From Gonatopus flavifemur (taxonomy: Eukaryota; Arthropoda; Insecta; Hymenoptera; Dryinidae): 64,000 nucleotides of DNA. Location of the stretch: contig JAFFJZ010000002.1 of NCBI GenBank assembly GCA_018340375.1, positions 15,890,001 to 15,954,000 on the forward strand. The letters run 5' to 3'. The position numbers and the translations under genes were made by a program. Shown in pieces: positions 34,555-45,321 of the stretch. Under the pieces are notes generated by a model that made no database searches, had not been told where the DNA came from, and saw only the letters and a program-made list of their open reading frames with translations. How positions within the stretch are numbered: the stretch's first letter is position 1; each line of letters opens with the position of its first letter.

Positions 34555-35909
34555 TGTCACGTCCAGAGATATTCAAAGAATATTTCTTTCAATGACAATG
34601 GCGAAGGAATCAATATAGAATATTAACACCTTAAAATATAAGTTCCCCTATTTTGTGTCATGGACAAGGATGGGGAGAAACAGAACAATTGGAGAAGGAA
34701 AGTTGAATAAAAACATTGAATTTATAAAAATATAAGATTTATTACAATGAAGATTTGGATAATTCTACATGAAACAATTCTCCTACAGCCAACTTCAATA
34801 ACTTTAAATCAGAATCAGAGATTTTAGCATACTTTTGTAATATTCTATTCCTTGTTCTACATCAGTCATATCTCAATTGTATACATATATTGACCTCATC
34901 TTTAATATTTGGGTTATTGAATCTTCCAATTTAAACTTACAAGAAAAATGATTTTATTAGATATTTTAGAATCAAAATTATTTCGTAGCAACTTTGTTTC
35001 TCTGACTTTGATACAATTCTTCAAGGACTCAATTTCAGCTTTTAATTCATTCATATTCCATTAACAAAATGCATACATTGTCTTTGGTTGGTATTACTTT
35101 AATTGATGTAGTCTCCAATTAACAGTTGCGAGATTCCAGCCAACTGGATTTCCCACAATTACTAATTTTCGACGTTCAAACAATTGCTCGTGTGATTCCA
35201 GCCAACTGAATTTCTCACGAATAATCATGAGTGAATCAAATTTTGAATTACCAATTAATATGCGAGATTCCAGCCAACTGGATTTCCCACACAGTCAATC
35301 AGTGATAGACTCGATTGACACCTGAGAAATTCTAGCCATCCAGATTTTTCCAAGTAGTCAATTTTCGTCACTATGAGGTTGAATTTAAAAGACAATGTAT
35401 TTGAATATGAAATGAAACAATGTCGCTCCCTACACAAATTGAAATATAATTATTACAATTTCTTCACTTAGTCAAATTCTCACTTACAAAGGAAAAATCA
35501 GAAATAGTGCACAATAATCCTTGGAATGTACTTTGGAATTAGAATTATTTCAAATACATTGAATATGAACACGAAAATATTTTAAACACTTGAACTGGAA
35601 CTTTAACTTGAACACTTGAAAACACTTTGAAATTGTAGTAAAGACTTGGAAGAACGTTGAACACGAATACGTGAAGATGATGTGTAAGAACTGGAGCGAA
35701 TGCGAATACTGCGAATACTGACTTTTGGGCCCAAAACATGGGTTTTTATATGGTCAGTCTCGACCATGGAGAGACTTGTTTTGGTCACTTAGAAAAATGC
35801 ACTTTGCTCCATAGATAATGAGTTCATGCACTGCCCTTATGACGCATCACAAGTACATGGTGTTCACGCGACGATGTCTTATCTATCACGTGAAGTTTAG
35901 TTGAAAGTT
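34555..35909 (-). mobile_element. LTR-like repeat, copy 1 (minus orientation)
   Basis: Inverted copy of 60092-61556. Read on the minus strand it starts AACTTTCAAC and ends GGACGTGACA. It keeps a TATAAAAA box (35743-35750) and a TCAGT initiator (35717-35721) about 31 bp downstream, and an AATAAA signal (34738-34743) near the far end. Four or so GATTCCAGCCAACTG blocks lie at about 35135-35290. This arrangement suits an LTR (U3 promoter, long R, polyadenylation signal) or another promoter-bearing repeat. No retroviral-type coding region adjoins it, and I see no target duplication, so the LTR label is tentative. The frames at 35255-35437 and 35545-35788 are not genes. Confidence 0.6.
35717..35750 (-). 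promoter_or_regulatory. TATA box plus TCAGT initiator in LTR-like copy 1
   Basis: On the minus strand TATAAAAA (35743-35750) is followed by TCAGT (35717-35721). The spacing from the TATA to the A of the initiator is about 31 bp, the canonical arthropod core-promoter distance. The same arrangement is kept in the other copy at 60250-60283. Confidence 0.55.
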
Positions 35910-37019
35910 AGAACCATGACTCAAAATTATCAAAGGAAAGTATCTATAAGAAAGATATTGATTGAATGTTCTCCAAGTTTTCTTAATATTGAATGATGCG
36001 AAAAGAGTTTTGAATTCAATTTACGAGAATGGTAATTGAATCATATTCAATTATTAGAAGAGTGTTCAATCAATAATTAAGTAATTAAAATTATACAATT
36101 CATATATTAAAACACAAAAATACACGTATGGAAAAAGACGATTCCGTCACAAGAAAATCAATGAATCTGCGGCAATAAAATTTCCATCACTTTTTGAAAA
36201 AAATACGTTTTTTCTGCTCACAATGCCTTTGAATGTAATAACCAAATAACGAACAATCCTTCAGATTTCATTAAAAATTGATACCTCAGATCAATAGGTT
36301 GATATAAAAACCTATTCGTAACATACACGAGCTTCGAGCTTCGAGCTTCGAGCTTCGATTTCACTCTGACAAGTTGGCTGAAATAATTCGATTATCGGTC
36401 GCGCTCTTAGATAAAGCTGATTCCACTGATTCTTTTTAATTTTATCCAATGCATTAGTTGTGAAGTTTGATTCAAGTTGATTGGATAAAAAGAAACTCGA
36501 ACATTTTAATTTTATTCCATTGTTCTATCAAATCATGTGGATTGAAATACACGACTCTTCTTGATTTCAAATGAAAAAATATTATCGTCAAACGATGTCC
36601 AGACTAAATGAATCAGTCGTTGACAAGACATCTCGGTTAGAGGGTTAATCAGGATATGACTCGCATTCTAATCGACAAAATACCGAGTGGGTGTAGTTTC
36701 ATGAAAGTAAATACCATCAATGTAGTATGCATAAGTTGAATGATTTCGAGTGGCGGACAAGTACTGTACAAACAGTTCAATGAATGTACTTTATGCATGC
36801 ATCGTTATGTGTACATTACATATATAATGAGTTGCAATTACAAGATTTACTTATCATTTGTACGGTCAGTTAAAAACATATCTCTCCAGGTGAATTTTGG
36901 AAGATTTATTACACATATAATTTTCTACAAGATTGTTTGCAAGTTTTTTAAGTTAAATTTTACATTAAACGTCACAGAAGTTGACAGGTAAATCGACTCA
37001 TGTAAAATATTTTTAACGA
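35910..37019. other. Non-coding stretch with a 7-bp tandem repeat
   Basis: Four GAGCTTC units lie at 36329-36358. The rest is AT-rich sequence without recognisable genes; the frame at 36740-36991 has no family resemblance. Confidence 0.5.
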
Positions 37020-37459
37020 CACTGAGAGAAAACACTGTAGTTGAAAATGAGCCCAAGTAAACTGACAGAAAAACGACCTGATTGAAACATTCTTGGTCGC
37101 GATAACTTAAAATCTGGTTCTATTCACCATGAAATGTGATTGTGATGTGCAGGGAAGATGATTGAAGCCAAAATTAACTACATATTCTGGTTATATCACA
37201 CCAAGAAAAGAATCTGGTTTTCCTAACTTGAAAAATGTAGGTGATTTTTGCTCCACCCACTTTTTTTGGACATCACAATTATATTTCCTGATGAATCGAA
37301 CCAAATTTCAAGTTACCGCGACCACGAATGTTTCAACAAAGTCGTTTTTCTGTCGGTGTACAGCTTTTAGTCACAGCAGCGATATTTTCACTATCATAGT
37401 AACTGTCATAGCTACTTCAATGGAAAATATGGCTGCTGTACCGACAAAAATGTACAGTG
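37020..37459. mobile_element. Chimeric, nested fold-back element
   Basis: The outer ends CACTGAGAGAAAACACTGTA and TACAGTG enclose two parts. About 37058-37353 is a complete inner fold-back: ACTGACAGAAAAACGACCTG at one end, GTCGTTTTTCTGTCGGTG at the other, with CTGGTTCTATTCACC and GATGAATCGAACCA inside. The remainder (37354-37445) matches the element at 28383-28520. The frame at 37162-37464 lies across both and is not a gene. Confidence 0.7.
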
Positions 37460-39505
37460 GATAAATCATTTTACATAGTTTATGTACAATTTTTATTCAA
37501 ATGTTACACTCTCGTGAGATGAAAAAGTGTACCGACTATACGGAGAAAAATTTGATTGTGAAAATTACTATTTTTTGTCGTAAACTAGTATTATTGAAAA
37601 ATATTGACAGTAATTTGTGACCTAAGTGTATTATTTTATACGCACGTAGTGAATAATCGTCAGCTACGATGGTAAAAATGAAGATTCAGCGTGAGAAAAT
37701 ATATTTCAGTAATAACAACTATGAACAAACGAAATGAATACCTTTTCTAATGAAAATTATCACCACTTGGCAATGATAGATTTGGTTTGAACAACTATTC
37801 TGAATTTTGAAAGCCACGAATCACATTCACTACCAATGACGGGTCGGTATAATACCAGCGCTGATGGTGATATTTTCCAACAGCGCTCGAGATTTTCTCA
37901 CAATTATCGCACACAACGAGTTGTCCAGTTTAGGTTCCCTCGTATAGTCTTTCAATGAAACTTCAAAACAGCGAATTCATAAGCGCGAGCGTAGCAAAGC
38001 GGCTTTAATTGTAAGGTTTATAGGTAGATATAAGGACATTATTCTTAAGTTCAAATCCCCTCCACGTAATTAGGATTTTTCATTATAAACTGTACTCAAG
38101 AATGTATTAAAACTAACATGATTGCAATCAACAAATGTGGTGGTAATAACTCGAAGGTTGGACAACATGAACTAACAAATGTGCCTGGAAATATGTTTTT
38201 GCAAGTAAATTTTTTTTTCATTCTAGTGAATGATATTCCCATCATTGATCGTGAAAATTATTGCCTCTGCTTCGATTTTTAGAGCTCTTGCTTGCGAGAA
38301 TCTTGAAATAAAGTGTAAAGAAACATTACGATCGCTGATGGTGAAAAGTATTAGCACTGCCTGGAATCATCAATATTACCTTTGTTAGTTTTCCTGAAGA
38401 AATTTGGAAATTTTTGACAAAGTGAAGTTTAACATCGTGATAATTTTATTTCCAAGCTATTCCCAATAGTTGCAGTTGACCAATTTTGATGATGATATAA
38501 CCTACGTATTTTACCACTTTCAACCATTAAATTTCTCTCCGTGTATATCATGACGGTTTATCAATTTTTGATAAACCGTTTGATGTCGGTATCAATCAGG
38601 AACATCGTATATTATAACAAAAATATCTTTTACAACATCATGACATATAACTATGTTTAGCGAACACGTTCCATCTATGAAAGAAAATAAAAGTTCCGTC
38701 GTAAATAACTCGACTGCGATAGGCATTCGAATGAAAAGAATCTGAAATTCACTTTGTTTTTAGTGAAGACAATGTTCGAGTTCGCTTGGAATTCGTGCAG
38801 GGCTGATCGCGAGTAACGGATATCTCGTGAAATCGTTTGCCTTCAACACTCGTGAATTGACGTAAACGGTGAAAGCATTGCATTGTCGGCCTGTCGCTTT
38901 TTATCAGAATCTATTACTGTTATTATATTACGGCAACCGTATAACTACCGATTCACAACGAGGGGATTCCATCATTTGAAATTCACCTGAGTACATCAAA
39001 GTGCATGCGTGAATGATCAAGATATGTATTATACGAAGATTCATCGAAGAAAGTACTTTCGCCGCTGACAAAAAATTTCGAATCGAAACAATCCATCAGA
39101 CAAAAAACATTTTGCTAGAGTTATCCGATTCTTCAAAAATTTGCGTTCTTTCTTGGATTTACCAATGCTCAAAATGAGAGAGGAATCAAAAGAACTGTAA
39201 ATCTATGTCGTAACATACGTGTGAAGTGATCTGTCATCGCCACAGGAAGTGAATACGGGGAGGGTACAGCATTTTTCTCAGAAAGATACTTCCCTTCGCA
39301 CCCTTAGCCGTGTTACTACAAGATTGTATAATTTACTTTCAGCTGTTTTGGAAATTCCCATAAGGAACTAAATTTCTGTTGAGTTTTGATATCGGAGAGG
39401 TGGAGGGAGTTTCTGATTGATTGGTTTGTTATTTAAAAAATCGATACAAGGACTGTTATTTCTAAATCTCATCAAAGAATTCCGGCTCATTTCCATCCAA
39501 ACGGC
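37460..39505. other. Non-coding stretch
   Basis: CGGAGAAAAATTTG near 37540 and AATTTCTCTCCGTGTA near 38532 look like ends of decayed fold-back elements. No coding sequence is supported. Around 38700-38930 the sequence is less repetitive than its surroundings but I recognise nothing in it. Confidence 0.45.
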
Positions 39506-39975
39506 AAATGAATTCTGAAAAAAAACTCTTGAAGAACTCTTTGTGAATACAAAGTGTTCTTAAAGAGTTTGAAAAGAATTCGATTCGTCAGATATTTGCG
39601 AGTTCCATTAAAATTCTTAGAGAAGTCTCATAGAATTTTAACGAAACTCGCAAATGTCTGATGAATCGAATTTTTTTCAAACTCTTTAAAAACACTTTGT
39701 ACACGGAAATGATAATTTAGCTGCAGCAGCTAAATGGCTAGCACGGACATGGACAGCCATTAACTTAGCTCCTGTAGCTAAATTTTAGCTACCACCGCAA
39801 ATAAATTAGCTACAAATGCAAATTTTTTTGCTATAACAGCTGAAATTTAGCTGCAGGAGCTAATTTAATGGCTGTCCATGTCCGTGCTAGCTATTTAGCT
39901 GCTGCAGCTGAATTATTTTTTCCGTGTATTCTGAAAGAGTTCTTTTTTCAGAACTCATTTGAGATTCTTTTGTGC
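39506..39975. mobile_element. Outer fold-back element, interrupted by another
   Basis: The left arm (CAAATGAATTCTGAAAAAAA, AAGAACTCTTTG, TTTGAAAAGAATTCGATTCG, TCAGATATTTGCGAGTT) pairs with the right arm (AACTCGCAAATGTCTGA, ATTTTTTTCAAACTC, then GAGTTCTTTTTTCAGAACTC and ATTTG). The right arm is split by 39702-39926. Confidence 0.8.
39702..39926. mobile_element. TA-flanked TTTAGCT fold-back nested in 39506-39975
   Basis: A 225-bp element from CACGGAAATGATAATTTAGC to TGAATTATTTTTTCCGTG, flanked by TA on both sides (39700-39701, 39927-39928). Arms share GCTAGCACGGACATGGACAG with AATGGCTGTCCATGTCCGTG. Removing it restores the outer element's arm. Confidence 0.9.
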
Positions 39976-40334
39976 TGTCTGGGCAAACTGCACAGTTCCA
40001 AATACCAGATGTTCATAGGTTGGGTCGGGGCGAGACTGGACCACACAACATGATAGTTTAGTATGTCCAACGAGTTTACAGCAAACAATTCCATTCATCA
40101 GCTAATCATGAAAATATGTATCACTGCGATGCACAATGCGATCATCATAGAATCTTCAAAGTTTACGCTGTTCATTTATTTAGCAAAGTTACTTTTTAGG
40201 CTGGCTTTTTCGAACTACATTGTAAAAAGGTTGCGTCGATTTCCCTCCAAAATTTAGCGGCAGCAAAAGATTTGGTGGACTTTTCCTTAACTTTTTGGAG
40301 AATTTGACACTCGAAGGGCAGGATAATTCCTCAA

Positions 40335-40620
40335 AGTGGCAGAAAAGTGGAAAAAAAGCTGGAATAGCAAGAATTTTGCTGTTTTAGCGAAATCCGTTTG
40401 TTATTATATGGACATCAAGCAAATTTGCTCAGACGAACGGTAATTTATTCTTTAGCGAATCAAGTGTCGCAAGACCAGCAAAAGACTGATGATTATAACG
40501 GATGAGTTTGTAAACACAACTAGTTAGTTCGTTGATACAGCGAATTGTCATCGTTAGGTTATTCAATCCACTTAGCGAATACAGATTCGTTGAATAGCGA
40601 AATCTTTTCTCTCCGTGTAG
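40335..40620. mobile_element. GCGAAT/CGAATTT fold-back element with CTCTCCGTG end
   Basis: Ends AATCTTTTCTCTCCGTGTA at the right. The inside is made of TTTAGCGAA, CGAATCAAG and ATTTTGCTGTTTTAGCGAA motifs. Similar motifs at 32738-32850 mark a partial relative. The left boundary is uncertain. Confidence 0.55.
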
Positions 40621-41618
40621 AATTCACCACTAAAGTGAGAAAACATTCCCCATAATTTTTACAATGTACACCGATCTCAACAACTCAATTATTGAACTAA
40701 ATGAAAGTGGCATGAAATTTGAACTCGACATGTGAAAGTAAATACGAAGATTATTTTACTGTATAAATCTAAACAATTTGACAGCAAAAACACGAAATTT
40801 TTGCCAGCTTTGTGGTGAACGATTGCAGAATATCAGAAATATTAATGACGTTATTCGCCAAAAATTGTCAATGAGTAAAGTATCAACTGTTTGTTGATAC
40901 ACTTTATATTTATTTAAAGAAAAAATTTCTAAAAGAAACTTTCCTTGGTATTAGTTATCCTTAATCTAAATACAGTAATTTTGAAATGATTAGTAGAAGC
41001 ATTGATAAAAGAAAAACAGAACCAAATAATTCTGAATAAAATTCAATTTCGGGGTGAATGTTTGTGTTTCTGACTTATTCGATGAAATATCTGTTAATGT
41101 TTCTGTAGGATAATTATTGTTGGATTCGTAAACATTGCAGTGTATTGTCGGATTTAAACGCAAAAGTGCTAATAAAAAATGCAGGAGATTGCTCGCGTCA
41201 GTCACTGTTTGAACGAAGTATATCATTTCAAAAGAAAAATTTTAATGGAAAACAATATTTCAGAATGTGGATTTGATACAAAGAACAATACAATATTATT
41301 ACTCTATGTATCAGATTCTCCGTGTGTTTTTCATAGAAACGCTATTCATTGAAATGGAACAATATATATATTCCATCATCTTTTGTCTTCTGTATAAAGT
41401 CGTTATTGATGATTCAAAGATAAATCCAATGAGATCCATGTACGAAAACTGTGAATAGGAGGTGAGACATAGGACGTTGTTTTTTGAATTTTTTTTATTG
41501 ATAACCTATTTCGTTCAAATTCATTCCGCTAAGGATCGGTTTATTTTGAAAAAATGAATTTCAAATTCCTGGATTGACTCAATTTTGATGATTTTTCATA
41601 TATAATCTACATAATTGA
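40621..41618. other. Non-coding stretch
   Basis: AT-rich; the minus frame at 40990-41226 and plus frame at 41267-41458 show no domain or splice support. Confidence 0.45.
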
Positions 41619-42095
41619 TGAATTTTGTATATAAAACTCTGCCAATTGGCTTCCACGGCTTCCTCGTTCTTGATCAGTCAATTATGATGGGACTTTTGAA
41701 TTTATAATACATTTTATTAGAGAAAACTATACATATATAAATTTTTTATAATTCTTCGTCCTCTCTCTTCCGTAGAGTATTAAAGAATATTCCCTGAAAA
41801 TTTTAGACTGTTTCATGAGTTCAGTTCGGAGAAATCTTACAGACAAAATCTTTACCCGAATGGTACGCTGGTATCCCGTTAAGAACACTATCGGATCACA
41901 ATTACCAGATGGTAAAAACTCAATCGCAATCGTATAACAGGAAACGGAAACATGCCCGATCGCAAAATAAAAACACTGCATAAAGCTGTGGTGGAAATTT
42001 CATGACAATTGGATGATAGAAACGGAAGTTATCCGCATGCTAACGATGTTTACGAAATTTCCAAATTTTGTTTCGAAGCTCAGTGCTTACCACTT
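41619..42095. repeat. Duplicated ~470-bp segment, copy 1
   Basis: Recurs in direct orientation at 42746-43207, nearly identical apart from a 15-bp gap near 41653 (CTTCCACGGCTTCCT absent in copy 2) and isolated changes (CTCAATC/CTTAATC, GCATGCTAAC/GCATGTTAAC). It carries the possible spliced minus-strand gene described separately. Confidence 0.9.
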
Positions 42096-42167
42096 TCTTC
42101 CTTCAATTCCGATTTGTTTGAAATTCAGACACGGTAACAAAATTGTTCCCCGAATTCTGAGGAACAT
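41746..42167 (-). CDS. Possible small three-exon gene (84 residues), unrecognised
   Basis: On the minus strand, exon 42167-42091 (ATG at 42165-42167), a 105-bp GT-AG intron (donor GTAAGC, acceptor CCACCACAG), exon 41985-41856, a 62-bp GT-AG intron (donor GTAAAG, acceptor TTTTCAG) and exon 41793-41746 join into an uninterrupted frame ending in TAA, followed about 30 nt later by AATAAA. The predicted product has cysteines around a KCFMQCFYFAIG stretch and a charged end, LRKREDEEL. The KC..QC spacing recalls odorant-binding proteins, but the rest does not fit, so I make no family call. It is also possible that chance splice motifs create the frame; without splicing the middle part reads as an 84-codon ORF (41727-41981). 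In the second copy exons 2 and 3 are preserved with one amino-acid change (E to K). Confidence 0.28.
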
Positions 42168-42372
42168 TTTGGTCTAGGAGATTTTTAATTTCGAGACAAA
42201 AAAATTTCGGCTCCTCGAAACGATCACAAAGCTTCCCTCTAAACGAGGAAGCAATAGTCTGAAATTTTCTATATCCTAGTTGAATATGAAAATACTAAAA
42301 TAATTGTAATTAAAATCAAGCTCAATCGTATATTCATGAAATTTTCTACAAAATTTATTGAAATTCATATAA

Positions 42373-42475
42373 AATACTGTATGAGATGGGAATTTTTCTA
42401 TTAGAATTGGGAAAATTCTCAACTTATGATGGTATTTTTCCTACTCCACGAGATGGGAATTTTCCTATTGGGTGT
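42373..42475. repeat. Left inverted arm flanking duplicated copy 2
   Basis: GAGATGGGAATTTTTCTATT, then AATTCTCAACTTATGATGG and TATTTTTCCTACTC are the reverse complement of 43374-43455. About 42290-42372 just before resembles the CATGAAATTT-rich elements at 54810 and 56481. Confidence 0.7.
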
Positions 42476-42745
42476 GTGAATATGACTCCGCCCTTTCCTA
42501 ACACATGTCGTTGTTGATATTGCTTACGTGTACTAATAGATAACAACGTATAAAGTACAACAATAATTCAAATTTTTTTGGAAACGAAGTGAAATTTTCG
42601 GAAGTACTGATTTTACGTGGAACAGTATTTTTTCTAGTTCAGTATATCGTTGATGTATGTGAAATGGACACGAGAAACATTTCTTCAAGTGAGTTTTTAT
42701 GATTGTATGAAAATTGTACGAAATAATTTGGAGTCATACATGAAC

Positions 42746-43207
42746 TGAATTTTGTATATAAAACTCTGCCAATTGGCGTTCTTGATCAGTCAATTATGAT
42801 GGGACTTTTGAATTTATAATACATTTTATTAGAGAAAACTATACATATATAAATTTTTTATAATTCTTCGTCCTCTCTCTTCCGTAGAGTATTAAAGAAT
42901 ATTCCCTGAAAATTTTAGACTGTTTCATGAGTTCAGTTCGGAGAAATCTTACAGACAAAATCTTTACCCGAATGGTACGCTGGTATCCCGTTAAGAACAC
43001 TATCGGATCACAATTACCAGATGGTAAAAACTTAATCGCAATCGTATAACAGGAAACGGAAACATGCCCGATCGCAAAATAAAAACACTGCATAAAGCTG
43101 TGGTGGAAATTTCATGACAATTGGATGATAGAAACGGAAGTTATCCGCATGTTAACGATGTTTACGAAATTTCCAAATTTTGTTTCGAAGCTCAGTGCTT
43201 ACCACTT
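42746..43207. repeat. Duplicated ~470-bp segment, copy 2
   Basis: Copy of 41619-42095 lying between two inverted arms (42373-42475 and 43374-43455). The putative gene's exons 3 and 2 (42858-42905 and 42968-43097, minus) and the GTAAGC donor of exon 1 (to 43202) are kept, but its first exon is cut short because similarity ends there, so this copy would be a fragment. Confidence 0.85.
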
Positions 43208-43293
43208 CAATTCACTGTATTGTAATTTTGATCGACTCGTTTAGTCTCGTGACTGCGTAAATTGTTGTTTACATTTTACCGATCGCTTAGTAC

Positions 43294-43455
43294 ACTGTAA
43301 GAAGTTTTTATGGGGAAATTCCCATACATGTATGTGAAGTAATTAACACATACACGTGTTAGGAGAATTCCCATCTCGTAGAGTAGGAAAAATACCATCA
43401 TAAGTTGAGAATTTTCCCAATACTAATAGGAAAATTCCCATCTCGCAGAGTAGGA
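43294..43455. repeat. Right inverted arm flanking duplicated copy 2
   Basis: Begins ACACTGTAAGAAGTTTTTAT with an ACATGTATGTGAAGTAATTA block like 26633, then the complement of the left arm (GAGTAGGAAAAATACC, CATAAGTTGAGAATT, AGGAAAATTCCCATCTC). Confidence 0.7.
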
Positions 43456-43465
43456 AAAATACCAC

Positions 43466-43750
43466 TGTAGAAAACACTGAGAGAAAACACTGTAGCTTGA
43501 CAACTGGTTCTATTCACCAGGAAATATGATTGTGATATCCAGAAGAAGTGGTTGAAGCCAAAATTAACCACATTTTACAGTTTATTACACCAAGAAAACA
43601 ATCTTGTGTTTTTAACTGGAAAAATATAGTTGATTTTTGCTCCAACCACTTTTTCTAGACATCACAATAATCACATTTCCTGGTGAATCGAACCAGGTTT
43701 CAAGTTATTGCGACTACGAATGTTTCAACCAGGTCGTTTTCCTGTCACTG
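43466..43750. mobile_element. Relative of the inner fold-back of 37020-37459
   Basis: Starts AACACTGAGAGAAAACACTG, then CTGGTTCTATTCACCAGGAA and ends with TTTCAACCAGGTCGTTTTCC then TGTCACTG. The arms are mirrored around about 43600. The first part of its left arm is missing compared with 37058. Confidence 0.7.
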
Positions 43751-45173
43751 TGACCGCCAAATCACTCTTCTCCATTTTTCTTTATATAGGCCATCAGAAA
43801 AAGATGAATAACTTGGATCCAAGATTGAATTGACGGCCATGCACGCTTCACGCATGCTGTGATGATTTTCACCAGGGTGGTTCAATGACCTGGGTTCAGT
43901 CCTGTTTTTTTGGGACCGCAGTTTGTTTTTTGATGCATTTCAAATAAAATATCCATCATCGATGATCATTTGCATTTCCATACAGATAGGGAGCATTGAT
44001 TTTGGAGATAAAGAAATCGATAGATTCTTGACAAAACGGATGCTTTTCTATAAAAAATCTATCGAGGTTTATTGATTTTTATAGAATCTTGATCAAAATG
44101 CGATACTACTTTACTTGTAAAACCAGTATTATGCTCACCAGCAAATTGTATACCCTCGCAAATGATCAACATAGAGTATGTTTTGGAATGCGTTCTAACC
44201 TGAAACCCGCGGCCCCAGAAAATAGACGGAAAAATACTCTTTTTCGCGGTCACTCTATTCCAGTAAAATGTTTTCACAGTGTATAAAAATTCATGAATAT
44301 TTAAGAATCAATTGATGAATTTTACGCAACACAATCTGTACGAAATATTCCAAAAAACTATTCATAATTCATAGTGATACATAAAATAACAGAAAAGTAA
44401 TTCAAGTATGGAAATGGGTTAATAGAGATTATGTATGTTTATAGATGGTTAAACTATAATGAGTATATTTCATGCATAATCTTTTCCTGACTCGGTGAAA
44501 GAAATGTACAACTATGCGTGAACTATGCATAAATCACGCATAACCGGAGAGTAATTTATATTACGCCAGTCGATATTTGAATGAAATGGAACGTTTCAGG
44601 AGAGAATGTCCGTACGCGAATCGAACGTATGCTTCGTAAGTTTCTTCACATGGAATTACATGTGTGAGATTATAAAATCAAAGTACTCAGTCACGATTGC
44701 AACTCATTTTGGTAGCCGATCGAATCATCCTACGTTTCATATGTTTATTCAAGTTGACATTTGACTCGGCAACTATTCTAAAAAAAAAACACTCATGATA
44801 TACAATACAATTTTATTCGATATTTGCAACAGATCTGATCATTTAATTGTCATTCTCGCTTTACAGAACGCATCATCACGCTCTACGATATTTTATAACA
44901 TACTTCAGAATCGAATACATCCGTGTTTCACCACGGCCGTATTTATTTATCTCATTATTAGTTCTTTTCGTATGATCGGATGTTATTATGTATGCATTTA
45001 TTATAAACAAATACAAAAACCTCAACCATACATTTCACTTCTTATTTCTATCACATTATTCACGATTTTTATGATCGATCAAAAGTATAAATATTCAGCG
45101 ATACAAATTATAAAATCAAATTTTCTACGTATAATTTTGTAGGATTTGAAAGGAAAGTTCATTTATTTTTCAG
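43751..45173. other. Non-coding stretch upstream of the EF-hand exon
   Basis: Probably intron, because the exon at 45174 is preceded by an acceptor. Includes TTTTCACAGTGTATAA near 44272, possibly an element end. The frame at 44795-45142 is AT-rich without domains and stops short of the exon. Confidence 0.5.
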
Positions 45174-45321
45174 ATTCGATGCAGGGCACGACGGTTACCT
45201 CGATTTAGCTGAACTTAAAAGAATGATGGAAGTTTTGGGAGCTCCGCAAACACATCTTGGCTTGAAAGCTATGATCCAAGAAGTCGATGAAGACAAGGAT
45301 GGACGGATTTCGTTCCGAGAG
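45174..45321 (+). CDS. Swip-1: Internal exon of an EF-hand protein of the Swiprosin/EFHD family
   Basis: A 148-nt exon preceded by a pyrimidine-rich TTTATTTTTCAG acceptor and followed by the donor GAG|GTTTGA. It starts with the last base of a codon and ends after a complete codon. The product begins FDAGHDGYLDLAELKRMMEV, continues LGAPQTHLGLKAMIQ and ends VDEDKDGRISFRE. Loop 1 has D, D, G, D and E at positions 1, 5, 6, 9 and 12; loop 2 has D, D, D, G, S and E at positions 1, 3, 5, 6, 9 and 12. LGAPQTHLGLK between paired EF-hands is a signature of EFHD/Swiprosin, calcium-sensing, actin-binding cytosolic adaptors. The exon ends on the last loop-2 ligand; the family usually continues with FLLIFRK, which must be in the next exon. 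I could not find the preceding exon (expected to end NR in phase) or the next one in this window. Confidence 0.9.

Noticed and set aside
35255..35437. Conserved 60-codon frame also present at 60677-60859 as a gene in the LTR-like repeat
   Set aside because: Both frames cover the same repeat, start in different contexts and contain the GGAAATTCAGTTGGCTGGAA tandem block; no sign of selection on codons was evident by eye.
37162..37464. 100-codon frame with serine/threonine-rich end as a secreted protein
   Set aside because: It spans the inner fold-back and the flanking element of the chimera at 37020-37459.
38000..38085. tRNA-like sequence (GTAGCAAAGCGG as an A box and AGTTCAAATCCC as a B box)
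   Set aside because: The presumed T-stem and acceptor stem do not pair, and no anticodon arm can be drawn.
43870..43925. Possible tRNA-derived SINE: GGGTTCAGTCCTG followed by a T-run
   Set aside because: Only one B-box-like motif; no A box at the right distance and no second copy in the window.
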